This document shows positions 46,681-56,350 of a DNA stretch of 64,000 nt, piece by piece (position 1 is the first letter of the stretch; every line of letters starts with the position of its first letter). Below the pieces are notes generated by a model. It did no database searches. It was not told the origin of the DNA and was given only the letters and a program-made list of their open reading frames with translations. Where the stretch lies: positions 62,001-126,000 of the forward strand of contig NZ_FNSR01000002.1 of NCBI RefSeq assembly GCF_900104845.1, read 5' to 3'. Both the position numbers and the translations under genes were made by a program. The DNA is from Paraburkholderia caballeronis. Its GTDB lineage: Bacteria > Pseudomonadota > Gammaproteobacteria > Burkholderiales > Burkholderiaceae.

Positions 46681-47085
46681 TTATTTTCCGTTGCGCGCGC
46701 GGGCCTGATCGGCCAGTTCGCGATAGTCGTAGGTCGGATAAAACTCGGTCCGGTAGCCGCCCCACGCGGTGTCCTCGATCACGCGGTTCACCTCGCGCAG
46801 CTTGTTCGCCGGCACGCGCAGCGTGACGACCTGGCCGATCCCCATCATCACGTACCACGACACCACCTCGACGCCGGGCGGCGGAAACGCCTTGTAGAAC
46901 CCCTGGTCCGCGAGTTCCTGGTTGATCTTCGGCAGCGGCTTCGACTGGTCGTGACGGAAGAACACCGTCAGCAGGATCGAGCCGTCCTGGCTCGCGGGCG
47001 GCGGCGTCTGCGCGAACGACGACGCGGGTCCCGCGAGCGCGGCAAGCAGGCTCGCGACGGCAGCCAGTCTTCGGACCTTCGGCAT
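46681..47085 (-). CDS. small exported protein of unknown function
   Basis: A 134-residue protein with a signal peptide (VASLLAALAGPASSFA, cleavage before QTP). The mature part has a ferredoxin-like alternation (ILLTVFFRHDQSKPLPKINQ, then VEVVSWYVMMGIGQVVTLRV) reminiscent of small dimeric alpha-beta barrel proteins. AAAGGAG precedes the ATG. Likely transcribed with the GFA gene 56 bases downstream. Family not named with confidence. Confidence 0.75.
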   Translation of the reverse strand: MPKVRRLAAVASLLAALAGPASSFAQTPPPASQDGSILLTVFFRHDQSKPLPKINQELADQGFYKAFPPPGVEVVSWYVMMGIGQVVTLRVPANKLREVNRVIEDTAWGGYRTEFYPTYDYRELADQARARNGK

Positions 47086-47152
47086 CTTCTTCTCTCCTTT
47101 CTGAAACGATGGTGGGTGCGAAAATCATCGGGTAGGCGCGATGCCGCGCGGA

Positions 47153-48097
47153 TCAGCGCGCGCCATGCGGCTGTGTCGCGCCAGCGGAACCCGCCGGCGC
47201 GCATCGAGCGAACCAGTCGTCGATGCGCCGCGCGACGTCCGCGCGCGACGCCTCGTCCAGATGCAGGCCGAGCTTCGAGCGCCGCCACAGCACGTCGTCC
47301 GCGCAACGCGCCCATTCATGGTCGCGCAGATAGCGTAATTCCGCTTCGTGAAGCCCCGGTGCATACGCAATGCCGAGATCGATGTGGCTGCCCTTCACGA
47401 GCCGCACGCGATGCGCCGCACGCTGCCCGAGCGCATGGTCGAGCACGTCGTTCACCCACGGCCCCGCCGCGTTGACGATCGAGCGAACTCGCACGTCGAA
47501 CCCGCGGCCGTCCGCGCCGGCAAGCTGCGCATCCCATCCATCGCCCTCGCGGCTCGCATGAACGAGCCGCGTGCGCGTGAACACGCGCGCGCCGCGCTCG
47601 CGCGCATCGATCGCGTTCGCGACGACGAGGCGCGCATCGTCGACCCGGCCGTCCGCATACACGAACCCGCGCCGGATCGATTCGACAAGCGGCGCGCCGG
47701 CCGGATGCCGCCGCAGCGCGATCGCATGCGAAGGCGGCAGCAGTTCGCGGCGCGCAAGGTGGTCGTACAGGTAAAGGCCGGCGCGAATCAGCCAGGCGGG
47801 GCGCAGCGCATGCACGTGAGGCATCACGAACGACAGCGGGCGGATCAGATGCGGAGCCGCGCGCAGCAGCGTCTCGCGCTCCTGCAACGCCTTGCGGACC
47901 AGCGCGAACTCGCGATGTTCGAGGTAGCGCAGCCCGCCGTGTATCAGCTTCGTGCTCGCGGACGACGTATGCGACGCGAGATCGTCGCGCTCCACCAGCA
48001 GCGCGGACAGCCCGCGCCCGGCCGCGTCGCGCGCGATGCCGGCGCCGTTGATGCCGCCGCCCACCACCAGCACGTCGAACCGCCGGTCCTGCTCCAC
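47153..48097 (-). pseudogene. glpD: glycerol-3-phosphate dehydrogenase with a large internal deletion
   Basis: The frame encodes 314 residues against about 500-510 for GlpD, the FAD enzyme that passes electrons from glycerol-3-phosphate to quinone. The N terminus is normal: FAD motif VVGGGINGAGIARDAAGRGL at 11-30, STKLIHGGLRYLEH, NAAGPWVNDVLD. At about residue 239 the text jumps from RLVKGSHI directly to DLGIAYAPGLHEAELRYL, which belongs to the C-terminal domain. About 190 residues with much of the active site are missing, yet the frame is kept to the natural end. Probably inactive; another glpD would be expected elsewhere. An assembly collapse cannot be excluded. Confidence 0.85.
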
Positions 48098-48363
48098 GCG
48101 CGTCTCCCGGGTTGCGATCGACCGGACGCGAAGGTTCGCCGCCCGTCAACGCATGCTAACGAATCGTCGACGCGCGCGCAAAGCGCGCCTTCGCACGACG
48201 CGGCCCGATCGATCAACCGCGCGGCGGGCAACGGTCCCTTACTGGCCGAAGGGTATTTGCGCGCGCAGACCCGGTGATACATATAACGCCCACGCCGCCA
48301 CCGGACGGCGCAGTCCGGCGACCTCGCCACACGATCACAACCACAACATACGACCAAGCAGCC

Positions 48364-49611
48364 ATGCCACGCGCCCGCCCCTTCCCGCCCGCGAACGGAG
48401 ACCGTAACCGCCGCCATCCCGCTCACCGCCGGTTGTCCCGCCGCCTCGGCCGGCGCTGTCGTTATCCGGCGCTCGTGCTGCTCGCGGCCGCCTCGCCGCT
48501 CGCCCATGCGGACGGATCGGTGCGGCTGTCCGGCCTGATCGACGCCGGCGTCGCTTACGTGAGCGACGCCGGCAACACCGCCGGCCACGAAAGCGCATGG
48601 CAGGCGAAGAACGGCGACATCAACATCAGCCGCTGGGCGCTGTCCGGCGAAGAACCGCTCAGCCCCGACCTGACCGCGCTGTTCACGCTGACGAACGGCT
48701 TCTCGACGATGGCCGGCACGCTCGCGCAGCAGGGCCGGCTGTTCGGCTTCCAGTCGTATCTCGGGCTCGCGTCGAAAAGCGCCGGCACGGTGACGCTCGG
48801 CCGCCAGTTCGACGCGGTCGTCACCTACGTGGAGCCGTTCTCGCTCGGCGGCACCGGCGATGGCGGCACCGCGTTCGCGCATCCGTACGACAACGACAAC
48901 CTCGACAACTACACGCGCACCAACAACTCGATCAAGTACGCGAGCCCGGAACTGCACGGCTTCACGTTCGGCGGCACCTACGGCTTCTCGAACAAGGCGG
49001 GCGCGTTCGCGGACAGCCGCGAATACAGCGTCGGCGGCGGTTATCGCTACGGCAGGCTGCGGCTCGGCGCGGGGTACTTCCAGTTCGATCACGCGTCGAA
49101 CGCGGCGAGCGCGAACGCCGACGGCGCGGAGCCGGCGGGCGCGCCGTTCAACGCGGACCGGCAGCGCACGTGGGGCGTCGGCGGCAACTACCAGTTCGAA
49201 CGCTTCACCGTCGGCCTCGTGCTGAGCGAGACGCGGCTCGACAATGTCACGTCGATCAACAACGTCGCCGACACCGCGATCGCGTTGCCGAACGACGACG
49301 TGCGCTTCGACAACGTCGAGGTCAACGCGCGTTATTACTTCACGCCGCGCTGGCACGTGTCGGCCGGCTACACGTTCACGTATGGCCGCTTCGATACGCC
49401 GGACGGCGTGCGTTATCCGAAGTGGCATCAGGTGAACGTGCTGAACACCTATGCGCTGTCGACGCGCACCGACGTGTACGCGGAACTGCTGTACCAGCGC
49501 GCGAACCAGCTCGAAGGCACCGGCATCCAGGGCGCGCAGATCTCGAACTTCTCGCGCGCGTCCGGCGCGAATCAGCTCGTCGCCGCGCTCGGGCTGCGGC
49601 ACCGGTTCTGA
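48364..49611 (+). CDS. Gram-negative porin (Burkholderia OpcP/OmpC type)
   Basis: A 415-residue outer-membrane porin. An arginine-rich leader and signal peptide (PALVLLAAASPLAHA) are followed by GSVRLSGLIDAGVAYVSDAG, the usual first strand. The body shows the alternating 16-strand pattern, with family marks RWALSGEE, GRLFGFQSYLGLAS, GTVTLGRQFDAVVTYV and a C-terminal ALGLRHRF ending in Phe, needed for BAM recognition. The leader is unusually long and basic; a later start is possible. Monocistronic. Confidence 0.93.
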   Translation: MPRARPFPPANGDRNRRHPAHRRLSRRLGRRCRYPALVLLAAASPLAHADGSVRLSGLIDAGVAYVSDAGNTAGHESAWQAKNGDINISRWALSGEEPLSPDLTALFTLTNGFSTMAGTLAQQGRLFGFQSYLGLASKSAGTVTLGRQFDAVVTYVEPFSLGGTGDGGTAFAHPYDNDNLDNYTRTNNSIKYASPELHGFTFGGTYGFSNKAGAFADSREYSVGGGYRYGRLRLGAGYFQFDHASNAASANADGAEPAGAPFNADRQRTWGVGGNYQFERFTVGLVLSETRLDNVTSINNVADTAIALPNDDVRFDNVEVNARYYFTPRWHVSAGYTFTYGRFDTPDGVRYPKWHQVNVLNTYALSTRTDVYAELLYQRANQLEGTGIQGAQISNFSRASGANQLVAALGLRHRF

Positions 49612-49854
49612 TCGGATCGCCGATCGAAGCGAACGCCCGGCGAACGTCCGGCGTTCGAGCATGGATCGCGCCGCGACAGCGACCGCGACGGAATAAATCC
49701 GCACGCCGTCATGTTGGCGCCAGTATCGGCCGCTGCGGCCGTTCACTGGAGCGATCATGCACGACACCGCCCGCGCGCGCCTTCATCCTCCGCGCGCGCC
49801 CTTCCCGCCGCACGCGCTGCCGTTCGCCCAGGGCGAACGGCACGGAGCGCCACG

Positions 49855-50937
49855 ATGACGCGCCCGACGATCTGCGTGCCGTGCCGGCTGGCCGCGATCG
49901 CAGCCGCGGTCGGCTGCGCAGCCGCCGCGTTCGCATGGACCGCCGGCTGGCTCACGCCGGAGCGGCTCACCGCGCCGCACATCATCAATACGTTCGAGCG
50001 CAACTACGGCGTGCATCCGGGCTACCGGCGCAATCATGCGAAGGGGCTGTGCGTCGAGGGCTGGTTCGACAGCAACGGCAACGGCACCGACGTGTCGCGC
50101 GCGGCGGTGTTCGCGCCGCAACAGCGCACGCCGGTGATCGGCCGCTTCGCGATCCCGGGCAGCAATCCGTCCGCGCCGGACGCGAGCGTGCCGGTGCGCA
50201 GCCTCGCGCTGCTGTTCAGGTTGAGCGACGGCGAGCAATGGCGAACCGGCATGAACTCGACGCCGGTGTTCGCGGTGCATACGCCGCAGCAGTTCTATGC
50301 GCAACTCGTCGCGTCGAAGCCCGATCCCGCGACCGGCAAACCGGACCCGCAGAAACTCGCCGCGTTCTTCCGCGCGAATCCGGACACGCAGCCGTTCCGG
50401 CAATGGGTGTCCACGCATCCGCAATCGTCGAGCTTCGCGAACACCGCGTTCTACGGGATCAACGCGTTCATCGCGACCGATGCCGCCGGCGCGACGCATG
50501 CGGTGCGCTGGCAGGTCGTGCCCGATACGCCGTTCGAAGCGGAAACCGCCGCTCAAAAAACGCAGCCGGACTTCCTTGCTAACGATCTCGACACGCGGCT
50601 CGCGGCGGGACCTTTGCGCTGGCATCTGATCCTGACCGTCGCCGCGCCCGGCGATCCGACCGACGACGCGACGCAGCAGTGGCCCGACACGCGCGAGCGG
50701 ATCGACGCCGGCACGCTGGTGCTGCAACAGGCGTCGCCGCAAAGCGAAGGCCAATGCCGCGACGTGAACTACGACCCGACCGTGCTGCCGGACGGCCTGA
50801 AGCCGTCCGACGACCCGCTGCTCGCCGCGCGTTCGGCTGCGTATGCGGTGTCGTTCAACCGCCGCACGCGCGAAGAAGCGACCGGCGCGGCGCAGGCCAT
50901 GCACGCCGCGCCCTCTCCTGGAGACCCGCACCGATGA
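49855..50937 (+). CDS. catalase-related peroxidase, membrane-anchored/exported (SrpA-like)
   Basis: A 360-residue minimal catalase-fold haem peroxidase with an N-terminal hydrophobic segment (LAAIAAAVGCAAAAFAWTAG) that should place it in the periplasm. HPGYRRNHAKGLCVEGWFDS near 53-72 and RSLALLFRLSDGEQWRTGMN near 115 match the catalase-like fold; PFRQWVSTHPQSSSFANTAF and GINAF are also typical. GGAG precedes the ATG at 49855. Its stop overlaps the start of a cytochrome b561 gene by four bases, a known pairing in which the cytochrome probably feeds electrons to the peroxidase. Confidence 0.9.
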   Translation: MTRPTICVPCRLAAIAAAVGCAAAAFAWTAGWLTPERLTAPHIINTFERNYGVHPGYRRNHAKGLCVEGWFDSNGNGTDVSRAAVFAPQQRTPVIGRFAIPGSNPSAPDASVPVRSLALLFRLSDGEQWRTGMNSTPVFAVHTPQQFYAQLVASKPDPATGKPDPQKLAAFFRANPDTQPFRQWVSTHPQSSSFANTAFYGINAFIATDAAGATHAVRWQVVPDTPFEAETAAQKTQPDFLANDLDTRLAAGPLRWHLILTVAAPGDPTDDATQQWPDTRERIDAGTLVLQQASPQSEGQCRDVNYDPTVLPDGLKPSDDPLLAARSAAYAVSFNRRTREEATGAAQAMHAAPSPGDPHR

Positions 50938-51485
50938 ACCGCGAAACGCTTCATTTCAGCCCCGCCGCGCGGCTGCTGCACTGGCTGATGGCCGTGCTGA
51001 TCGTGACGATGCTGTTCGTCGGCGTCGGGATGGTCTCGACGGTGTCGCAACTGCACGACACGCTGCTGGCCTTGCATCGTCCGCTCGGCATCGCGCTGCT
51101 CGCGCTCGTCGTGATCCGCGCGGGCGTGCGCGTGACGCGCGGCACGCCGCCGTTGCCCGACGACATGCCGAAGTGGCAGCACGCAGCCGCAAAGGCATCG
51201 CACTACGCGCTGTACGCGATGATGGCCGCGATGCCGCTGATCGGCTGGGCGATGCTGTCGGCCGGCGGTTATCCGGTCGTGCTCGCGCCCGGCGTGCAAC
51301 TGCCGCCGATCGCGCCGCACAACGTGACGCTCTATGCGGTGTTGCGCGCCGCGCACACGTGGGTCGCGCTCGCGTTGTACGCGGCCGTGCTGCTGCATCT
51401 GGCGGCCGCGCTGTTTCATGCGCTGGTGCGGCGCGACGGCGTATTCGCGAGCATGGCGCGCGGCGGCGGACACGACGAGGTTTAG
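50934..51485 (+). CDS. cytochrome b561, partner of the peroxidase
   Basis: A 183-residue four-helix membrane protein with haem-ligating histidines in ARLLHWLMA, LALHRPLG, ASHYALYA and AAHTWVALALY/LHLAAALFH. It would oxidise quinol and deliver electrons to the periplasmic peroxidase. The ATG at 50934 overlaps the peroxidase stop (ATGA), evidence for translational coupling. Length is standard. Confidence 0.92.
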   Translation: MNRETLHFSPAARLLHWLMAVLIVTMLFVGVGMVSTVSQLHDTLLALHRPLGIALLALVVIRAGVRVTRGTPPLPDDMPKWQHAAAKASHYALYAMMAAMPLIGWAMLSAGGYPVVLAPGVQLPPIAPHNVTLYAVLRAAHTWVALALYAAVLLHLAAALFHALVRRDGVFASMARGGGHDEV

Positions 51486-51604
51486 CGTCGCGGGTCGATT
51501 TCGGTTGTCGGCGGCGTCGAAACTCCGTAGCGACTGTGTATGACGCGACGGTTCGCGGTAAGATCGCCGCACACCGCCTATCGCCCACCCGCTACGGAGC
51601 CGCC

Positions 51605-52084
51605 GTGCATCCCGACGAAGCCTTCCTGAATCTCGCCCGCGAGCACTCGTTTCCCGTCGACGAGGAAATCAAGGTCGGCGGCAAGTACGCGCCGATCGTG
51701 ATCGACGGCGGCCACGCGTATATTTCCGGCCAGATTCCGCGCATCGGCGACCGGGTCCATTACGTCGGCGTCGTCGGCGCGGATCTTTCGCTCGACGACG
51801 CGCGGCGCGCGGCGACCGTCTCGACGCTGCGGGCGCTCGCGCTCGTGCGCGGGACGCTCGGCACGCTGGCCGGCGTCGTATCGGCGCCGCGAATAACCGT
51901 GTTCGTGCGCAGCGCGCCGGATTTCACGCAGCAGAGCGAAGTAGCGGACGGCGCGTCCGAAGCGTTGTATGCGGTGCTCGGCCCGATCGGCATCCATACG
52001 CGCACGTCGGTCGGCGTGCTGCAATTGCCGAAGGGCGCGGCGGTCGAGATCGACTTCGTGTTCGGCATCGGCTCCAATCACTGA
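51605..52084 (+). CDS. RidA (YjgF/YER057c/UK114) family protein
   Basis: A 159-residue RidA-type protein, longer than archetypal RidA (about 130), matching the subgroup with sequence AYISGQIPRIGDRVHYVGVV and a C-terminal KGAAVEIDFVFGIG. The conserved arginine of the active RidA clade is not where expected, so 2-aminoacrylate deaminase activity is doubtful. The start is GTG at 51605 after GGAG. The SDR gene follows 50 bases later. Confidence 0.85.
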   Translation: MHPDEAFLNLAREHSFPVDEEIKVGGKYAPIVIDGGHAYISGQIPRIGDRVHYVGVVGADLSLDDARRAATVSTLRALALVRGTLGTLAGVVSAPRITVFVRSAPDFTQQSEVADGASEALYAVLGPIGIHTRTSVGVLQLPKGAAVEIDFVFGIGSNH

Positions 52085-52134
52085 CCCGCAAACCGCCGCC
52101 GCTCGCCGCCGCTCGCATCAACGAACCTGTCGTC

Positions 52135-53001
52135 ATGAAGCAGAAGAACAAACCGATCTACGATCTCGACGGGAAAGTCGTATTCATCACCGGGGCTGCC
52201 GGCGGCATCGGCGCGGCCGTCGCGCGGGCGCTGCACGCAGCGGGCGCGCGGCTCGTGCTGACCGACACGAACCCGGCGCAGATGGAACAGCTCGCGGCCG
52301 GATTCGACGCGGACCGCACGCTCGCGCTGACGCTCGACGTCACCGATGCGGCCGCGACGCGCGCCGTCGTCGCACGGGCCGTCGAACGCTTCGGCCGCAT
52401 CGACATCGCGTTCGCGAACGCGGGTATTTCATGGAGCAACGGACCGCAGACGCTGCTAAGCTGCGACGAGCCCGAGTTCGAGCGCATCGTCGAGGTGAAC
52501 CTGCTCGGCGTGTGGCGCACGATCAAGGCCGCGTTGCCCGAGGTGCTGCGCAATCAAGGGCAGATCGTCGTCACGTCGTCGATCTATGCGTTCATGAACG
52601 GCATGTGCAACGCCCCGTATGCGACGTCCAAGGCCGGCATCGAAATGCTCGCGCGGTCGCTGCGCGCGGAACTCGGCAGCACGGGCGCGTCGGCAAGCGT
52701 GCTGTATCCGGGATGGGTCGAAACCGCGATCGCCAAAATGGCGTTCGGCGGCAACAAGGTCGCGACGAAGATGGTGCGGGTCGCGTACCCGGTTTCGCTG
52801 CGTCAGCCGATCCCGCCGGAGACGGTCGCCGCGGCGATGATCGACGGTCTGCGCACGCGCCGCGCCCGCATCATCGTGCCGGGCCGGTGGACGCCGGTGT
52901 CGTGGCTGCGCGGAATCGTCAGCATCGTGACCGACAGGCGTATCGAAACACAGCCGAAACTGCAGGCGCTGATGCGCGACATCGAACGCGCGCCGAAATA
53001 A
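52135..53001 (+). CDS. short-chain dehydrogenase/reductase
   Basis: A 288-residue classical SDR. Cofactor motif TGAAGGIG at 19-26, FANAG near 99, catalytic Ser in TSSIYAF and Tyr/Lys in YATSK. The C-terminal extension (PGRWTPVSWLRGIVSIVTDR) is typical of SDRs acting on larger hydrophobic alcohols. Probably transcribed with the RidA gene. Converges with an MFS gene. Confidence 0.9.
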   Translation: MKQKNKPIYDLDGKVVFITGAAGGIGAAVARALHAAGARLVLTDTNPAQMEQLAAGFDADRTLALTLDVTDAAATRAVVARAVERFGRIDIAFANAGISWSNGPQTLLSCDEPEFERIVEVNLLGVWRTIKAALPEVLRNQGQIVVTSSIYAFMNGMCNAPYATSKAGIEMLARSLRAELGSTGASASVLYPGWVETAIAKMAFGGNKVATKMVRVAYPVSLRQPIPPETVAAAMIDGLRTRRARIIVPGRWTPVSWLRGIVSIVTDRRIETQPKLQALMRDIERAPK

Positions 53002-53027
53002 CCGGCGATATCGGCGCGCGACGCCGC

Positions 53028-54311
53028 TCACGCGCGGACCCGCTGCGCCGCCGCCGAACGCGCGCGAACCCGGTGGTTCACCACCGCGCACACGACCAGC
53101 AGCGCGCCGGTCACGAAAAACACCTGATGCAGCCCGACGTGCGCGCCGATCTGCGCGCCGATCAACGGCCCGACCACCTGCCCGGAAAACTGCGCGGACT
53201 GCAGATAACCGAGCGTCTTGCCCGAGCGGTTTTCGTCGACCGACTGCCGGACCAGCTTCGCGATCGAAGGCAGCAGGCCCGCGATCGTCATCCCCATCAG
53301 GCCGCGCAGCGCCGCGAGTTGCCACCATGACGTGACGAACGCCTGCGGCACCATCACGAGCGCGGTCGCGACGAGACAGCCGACGATCACGTTCCAGCTT
53401 CCGATGCGATCCGCCAATGCGCCGAGCCGCGGCGCGGTCAGCATGCTGCCGAACGCGGAACACGCCATCACGAAACCAGCGACGCGCGCGAGATGGGCGC
53501 GCGGCACGCCGAGCTGCCCGATGTACACGGTGATGATCGGCTCGATCGACATGTTCGCGAGCAGCACCATCATCGCGGTCGCGAGCAGCGCCACGATCAC
53601 CGCGCGCCCCGCGCCGGGCTCCCGCGCGCCGGCCGACGCCGCGCGCGCCTGGGTGTCGCGAAGCCGGTCGAAGTCCTCGCGCACCAGCAGGATCGTCGCC
53701 GCGGCGGCCACCGCGATCATCGCGCCGCCGACGAAAAAGGTGCCGCGCAGGCCGACCCAGCCCGGCAGGAACCCGCCGACCAGCGGGCCAACGAGATTGC
53801 CGGCCAGCGCGCCCGTCGACAGCACGCCGAGCGCCCAGCCGGCGCGCTCGCGCGGCGCCTGGGTGCCGATCATCACGATCGACGCCGACGCATACCCGCC
53901 GATCAGCCCGGCGACGAGCCGCAGCGCGACGAGGTCGGTCACGCTGCGCGCGACGCCGATCAGCGACATCACGACCGCCATGCCGAGCGCCGCGCGCACG
54001 AGCATCGGCTTGCGGCCGTAGCGGTCCGCGAGACGTCCCCATAGCGGCGCGGTGATCGCGGTGCCGAAGAACGTCGCGCCGAACGCGACGCCCGACCACT
54101 GCACGACGGCGGCCGGCGACGTCACGCCCAGCTGCTCGACGTACAGCGGCAGGAACGGCAGCAGCATGCTGAGGCTCACGAGCGTCGTGAACGAACCGAA
54201 CACGCAGACCGCGAGATTGCGCCGCCAGTGCGGCCGGTTGCGCTCCGCATAACCCGGAGACGGCGACGTGCCGGACAACGGCGACGCGGGCGAGGAAGCA
54301 GGCAAAACCAT
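53028..54311 (-). CDS. MFS efflux transporter (MdtG-like)
   Basis: A 427-residue 12-helix major facilitator. Motif A is LWGRLADRYGRKPML near 95, and motif C-type glycines are in AGNLVGPLVGGFLPG near 170, consistent with drug/proton antiport. The N terminus is a Ser/Pro-rich cytoplasmic leader. The start at 54311 has GAGGGA four to five bases upstream; an ATG at 54323 is also possible. It lies 57 bases after the NTF2-like gene on the same strand and may be part of a three-gene set. Confidence 0.9.
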   Translation of the reverse strand: MVLPASSPASPLSGTSPSPGYAERNRPHWRRNLAVCVFGSFTTLVSLSMLLPFLPLYVEQLGVTSPAAVVQWSGVAFGATFFGTAITAPLWGRLADRYGRKPMLVRAALGMAVVMSLIGVARSVTDLVALRLVAGLIGGYASASIVMIGTQAPRERAGWALGVLSTGALAGNLVGPLVGGFLPGWVGLRGTFFVGGAMIAVAAAATILLVREDFDRLRDTQARAASAGAREPGAGRAVIVALLATAMMVLLANMSIEPIITVYIGQLGVPRAHLARVAGFVMACSAFGSMLTAPRLGALADRIGSWNVIVGCLVATALVMVPQAFVTSWWQLAALRGLMGMTIAGLLPSIAKLVRQSVDENRSGKTLGYLQSAQFSGQVVGPLIGAQIGAHVGLHQVFFVTGALLVVCAVVNHRVRARSAAAQRVRA

Positions 54312-54368
54312 CGAATCCCTCATCCGTTGATGGCGGCGTCCGCGCCGCCGGAACTCCGCCGGCCGCAT

Positions 54369-54854
54369 TCAGGCGACCGGCTTCGCGAGCGGCGCGCCGA
54401 AGATCGCGCGCTGATAGTCGGCGAGCAGCGCGGGTTCCTCGATCGAGCCGTGGTGATGAAGCTGCCGCCACGCGCCGTCGATCTTCACGAACCAGCGCGT
54501 GGTGCGGATCCGCAATTCGATCGTCGTGCCGCCGATCACGCACGCGCCCTTCTCGCGCCCGACGAACAGATGCCAGTCGCCGCCGCCCTGGCTCGTGAAG
54601 TCGTGGAACGCGACCTGCACGCGCGCCGGCCCTTCGAACAGCTTCCGGTAGCCGTCGCGGATCGACGGCCAGCCTCGCCGTATGCCGCCGATCGGGTTGT
54701 CCATGCTCGGCTGCTCGCCGTCGGCCCAGTTCGCGGCAAGCGCCGCGAGGTCGCGGCCGTTGAACGCGCGGTAGAAGTCGATCAGCGCATCGAGCGCGCC
54801 GCCGTCGCCGGCGCGCGGTTCGGCGCCGGAAATTTCGAGTCCCTGCATCACCAT
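54369..54854 (-). CDS. NTF2-like (SnoaL-type) protein
   Basis: A 161-residue cone-shaped alpha+beta protein: DALIDFYRAFNGRDLAALAANW at the N terminus, then the beta sheet with IRDGYRKLFEG, HLFVGREKGACVIGG and WFVKIDGAWRQLHHHGSIEE. Such folds serve as small enzymes or ligand-binding proteins. GGAG lies seven bases before ATG-GTG-ATG at 54854. It lies between two MFS genes on the same strand, 24 bases from the second, and likely shares their transcript. Role unknown. Confidence 0.85.
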   Translation of the reverse strand: MVMQGLEISGAEPRAGDGGALDALIDFYRAFNGRDLAALAANWADGEQPSMDNPIGGIRRGWPSIRDGYRKLFEGPARVQVAFHDFTSQGGGDWHLFVGREKGACVIGGTTIELRIRTTRWFVKIDGAWRQLHHHGSIEEPALLADYQRAIFGAPLAKPVA

Positions 54855-54878
54855 TTGAAACGCTCCTTGTGGGGTTGG

Positions 54879-56150
54879 TTAACCGAGGTCCGCGCGAGTC
54901 GGCGCGAGACGTTCCTTTGCACCGTCGTTGCGGTTGCCGAACGCGGCGGCGAGATCGATGACCAGCGCGAGCACCATCGCGACGACGCCGATCGCGAACA
55001 GCAGCCGGTAGTCGCCCCCGTCGTGCGAGAACACGAACGACAGCCCATACGCGGCGACGGCCTGGAACAGCGCGAAACCGACCGTCGCCGTCCGCCATGC
55101 GGAGTTCTGCTGCGCCGGATGATGTTCGAGCAGTTCATGCACGCGGCCGAGCACGAGCGGCACCGTGCCGGTGACGAACGCGCCGACCACGACGCTCGAC
55201 ACGATCAGCCACGACGAGCCGAGCCCGAGCGCCGGCATCGCGACGCCGGCGATCTCCAGCACGAACGCGATCCGCAGCGCGCGGCCGAAGCCGGTGCGGT
55301 CGGCCAGCGCGCCGGCGAACAGCGGGCCGACCGTCGCGCCGATGCCGAACAGCACCCAGTATTCGGCGCCGACCTGCAGGCCGCGATGCAGCCCGCGCGC
55401 GACGAAGTCGACGAGAAAGATCATGTGCGGCACCCAGCCGGCCGCGTTCAGCGCGTACTCGGCGTACAGCGCGCGCAGCGCGCCGGAACGCGGCGGACGA
55501 CGATGATGCGCGGGCGCCGACGTATCGGGCCTGGCGGCGGTATCGGCCGGCCAGCCCTGCCATGCGATCGCGGTCAGCGCGAGCGAGATCGCGCCGAGGC
55601 CGAGCCACGTATCGCGCAGGCCGTGTTGCAGCAGCAGCGGCACGAGCGTCCCCGACGCGGCGACGCCGATGCCGACGCCCATGAAGATCACGCCGCCGGC
55701 GAGGCCGCGGCGCGACGCCGGCACATGCGGCAGCACCGCGGGCGCGGCGAGCACCATCAACGCGCCGCCGGCGAGGCCGGCGAGGAAGCGCCACGCGAAG
55801 AACCACGCGAACGACACCGGATACGCGCACGCGATGAACGCGACGGTCGCGACCAGCATCATCGCGCGCAGCGTGACGGGGACCGTGGCCCGCGCGGCGA
55901 GCGGACGGCCGGCCAGCGCGCCGACCAGATAACCGGCGAGGTTCGCCGCGCCGAGATACGCGGCCATCGACGCGTCGAACCAGTGCGCCCCGACGATCGC
56001 CGGCAGCAGCGGCGTATACGCGAAACGCGCGAGCCCGATGCCGACGAGGCTCGCGCAGAAAGCGGCGACCGTCGCCCACTTCGCACTGACTGCCTTCGTT
56101 GCCTGCGCGCTGTCCGGCCGCCGGCCGTCGCGCTCCATCACCCTGTCCAT
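54879..56150 (-). CDS. MFS transporter, YbfB/YjiJ family
   Basis: A 423-residue 12-helix transporter of the YbfB/YjiJ group: GIGLARFAYTPLLPAIV in helix 1, GAANLAGYLVGALAGRPLA, and FMGVGIGVAASGTLVPLLL near 155. These are common but uncharacterised in proteobacteria. It starts 200 bases from a divergent LysR regulator gene, the usual arrangement for control by that regulator. First gene of a leftward set with the NTF2-like and MdtG-like genes. Confidence 0.9.
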   Translation of the reverse strand: MDRVMERDGRRPDSAQATKAVSAKWATVAAFCASLVGIGLARFAYTPLLPAIVGAHWFDASMAAYLGAANLAGYLVGALAGRPLAARATVPVTLRAMMLVATVAFIACAYPVSFAWFFAWRFLAGLAGGALMVLAAPAVLPHVPASRRGLAGGVIFMGVGIGVAASGTLVPLLLQHGLRDTWLGLGAISLALTAIAWQGWPADTAARPDTSAPAHHRRPPRSGALRALYAEYALNAAGWVPHMIFLVDFVARGLHRGLQVGAEYWVLFGIGATVGPLFAGALADRTGFGRALRIAFVLEIAGVAMPALGLGSSWLIVSSVVVGAFVTGTVPLVLGRVHELLEHHPAQQNSAWRTATVGFALFQAVAAYGLSFVFSHDGGDYRLLFAIGVVAMVLALVIDLAAAFGNRNDGAKERLAPTRADLG

Positions 56151-56350
56151 CCGACGCTCCGTTCACTCGATTCGATAGCCGGAGCGTACGCGCGATCACT
56201 AATCTTAAGAACTGAATTGATCTGATAACAGGTATCTGCTTTGTCGATACGTGCTATGCTGAATTTGCGCGCGTCGGCCGGCGCCAGGGCCGGTAGAATC
56301 GGCGCACGTACACCGCAATTGCTGGTTATTTCTGGATTATTCGCCCGCTT

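Noticed and set aside
52456..55098. 880-codon minus-strand frame across several genes
   Set aside because: Arg/Ala-rich shadow running through an MFS gene, an NTF2-like gene and part of an SDR in a wrong frame.
56198..56235. LysR operator in the AT-rich divergent gap
   Set aside because: Several overlapping T-N11-A possibilities but no single symmetric site stands out.
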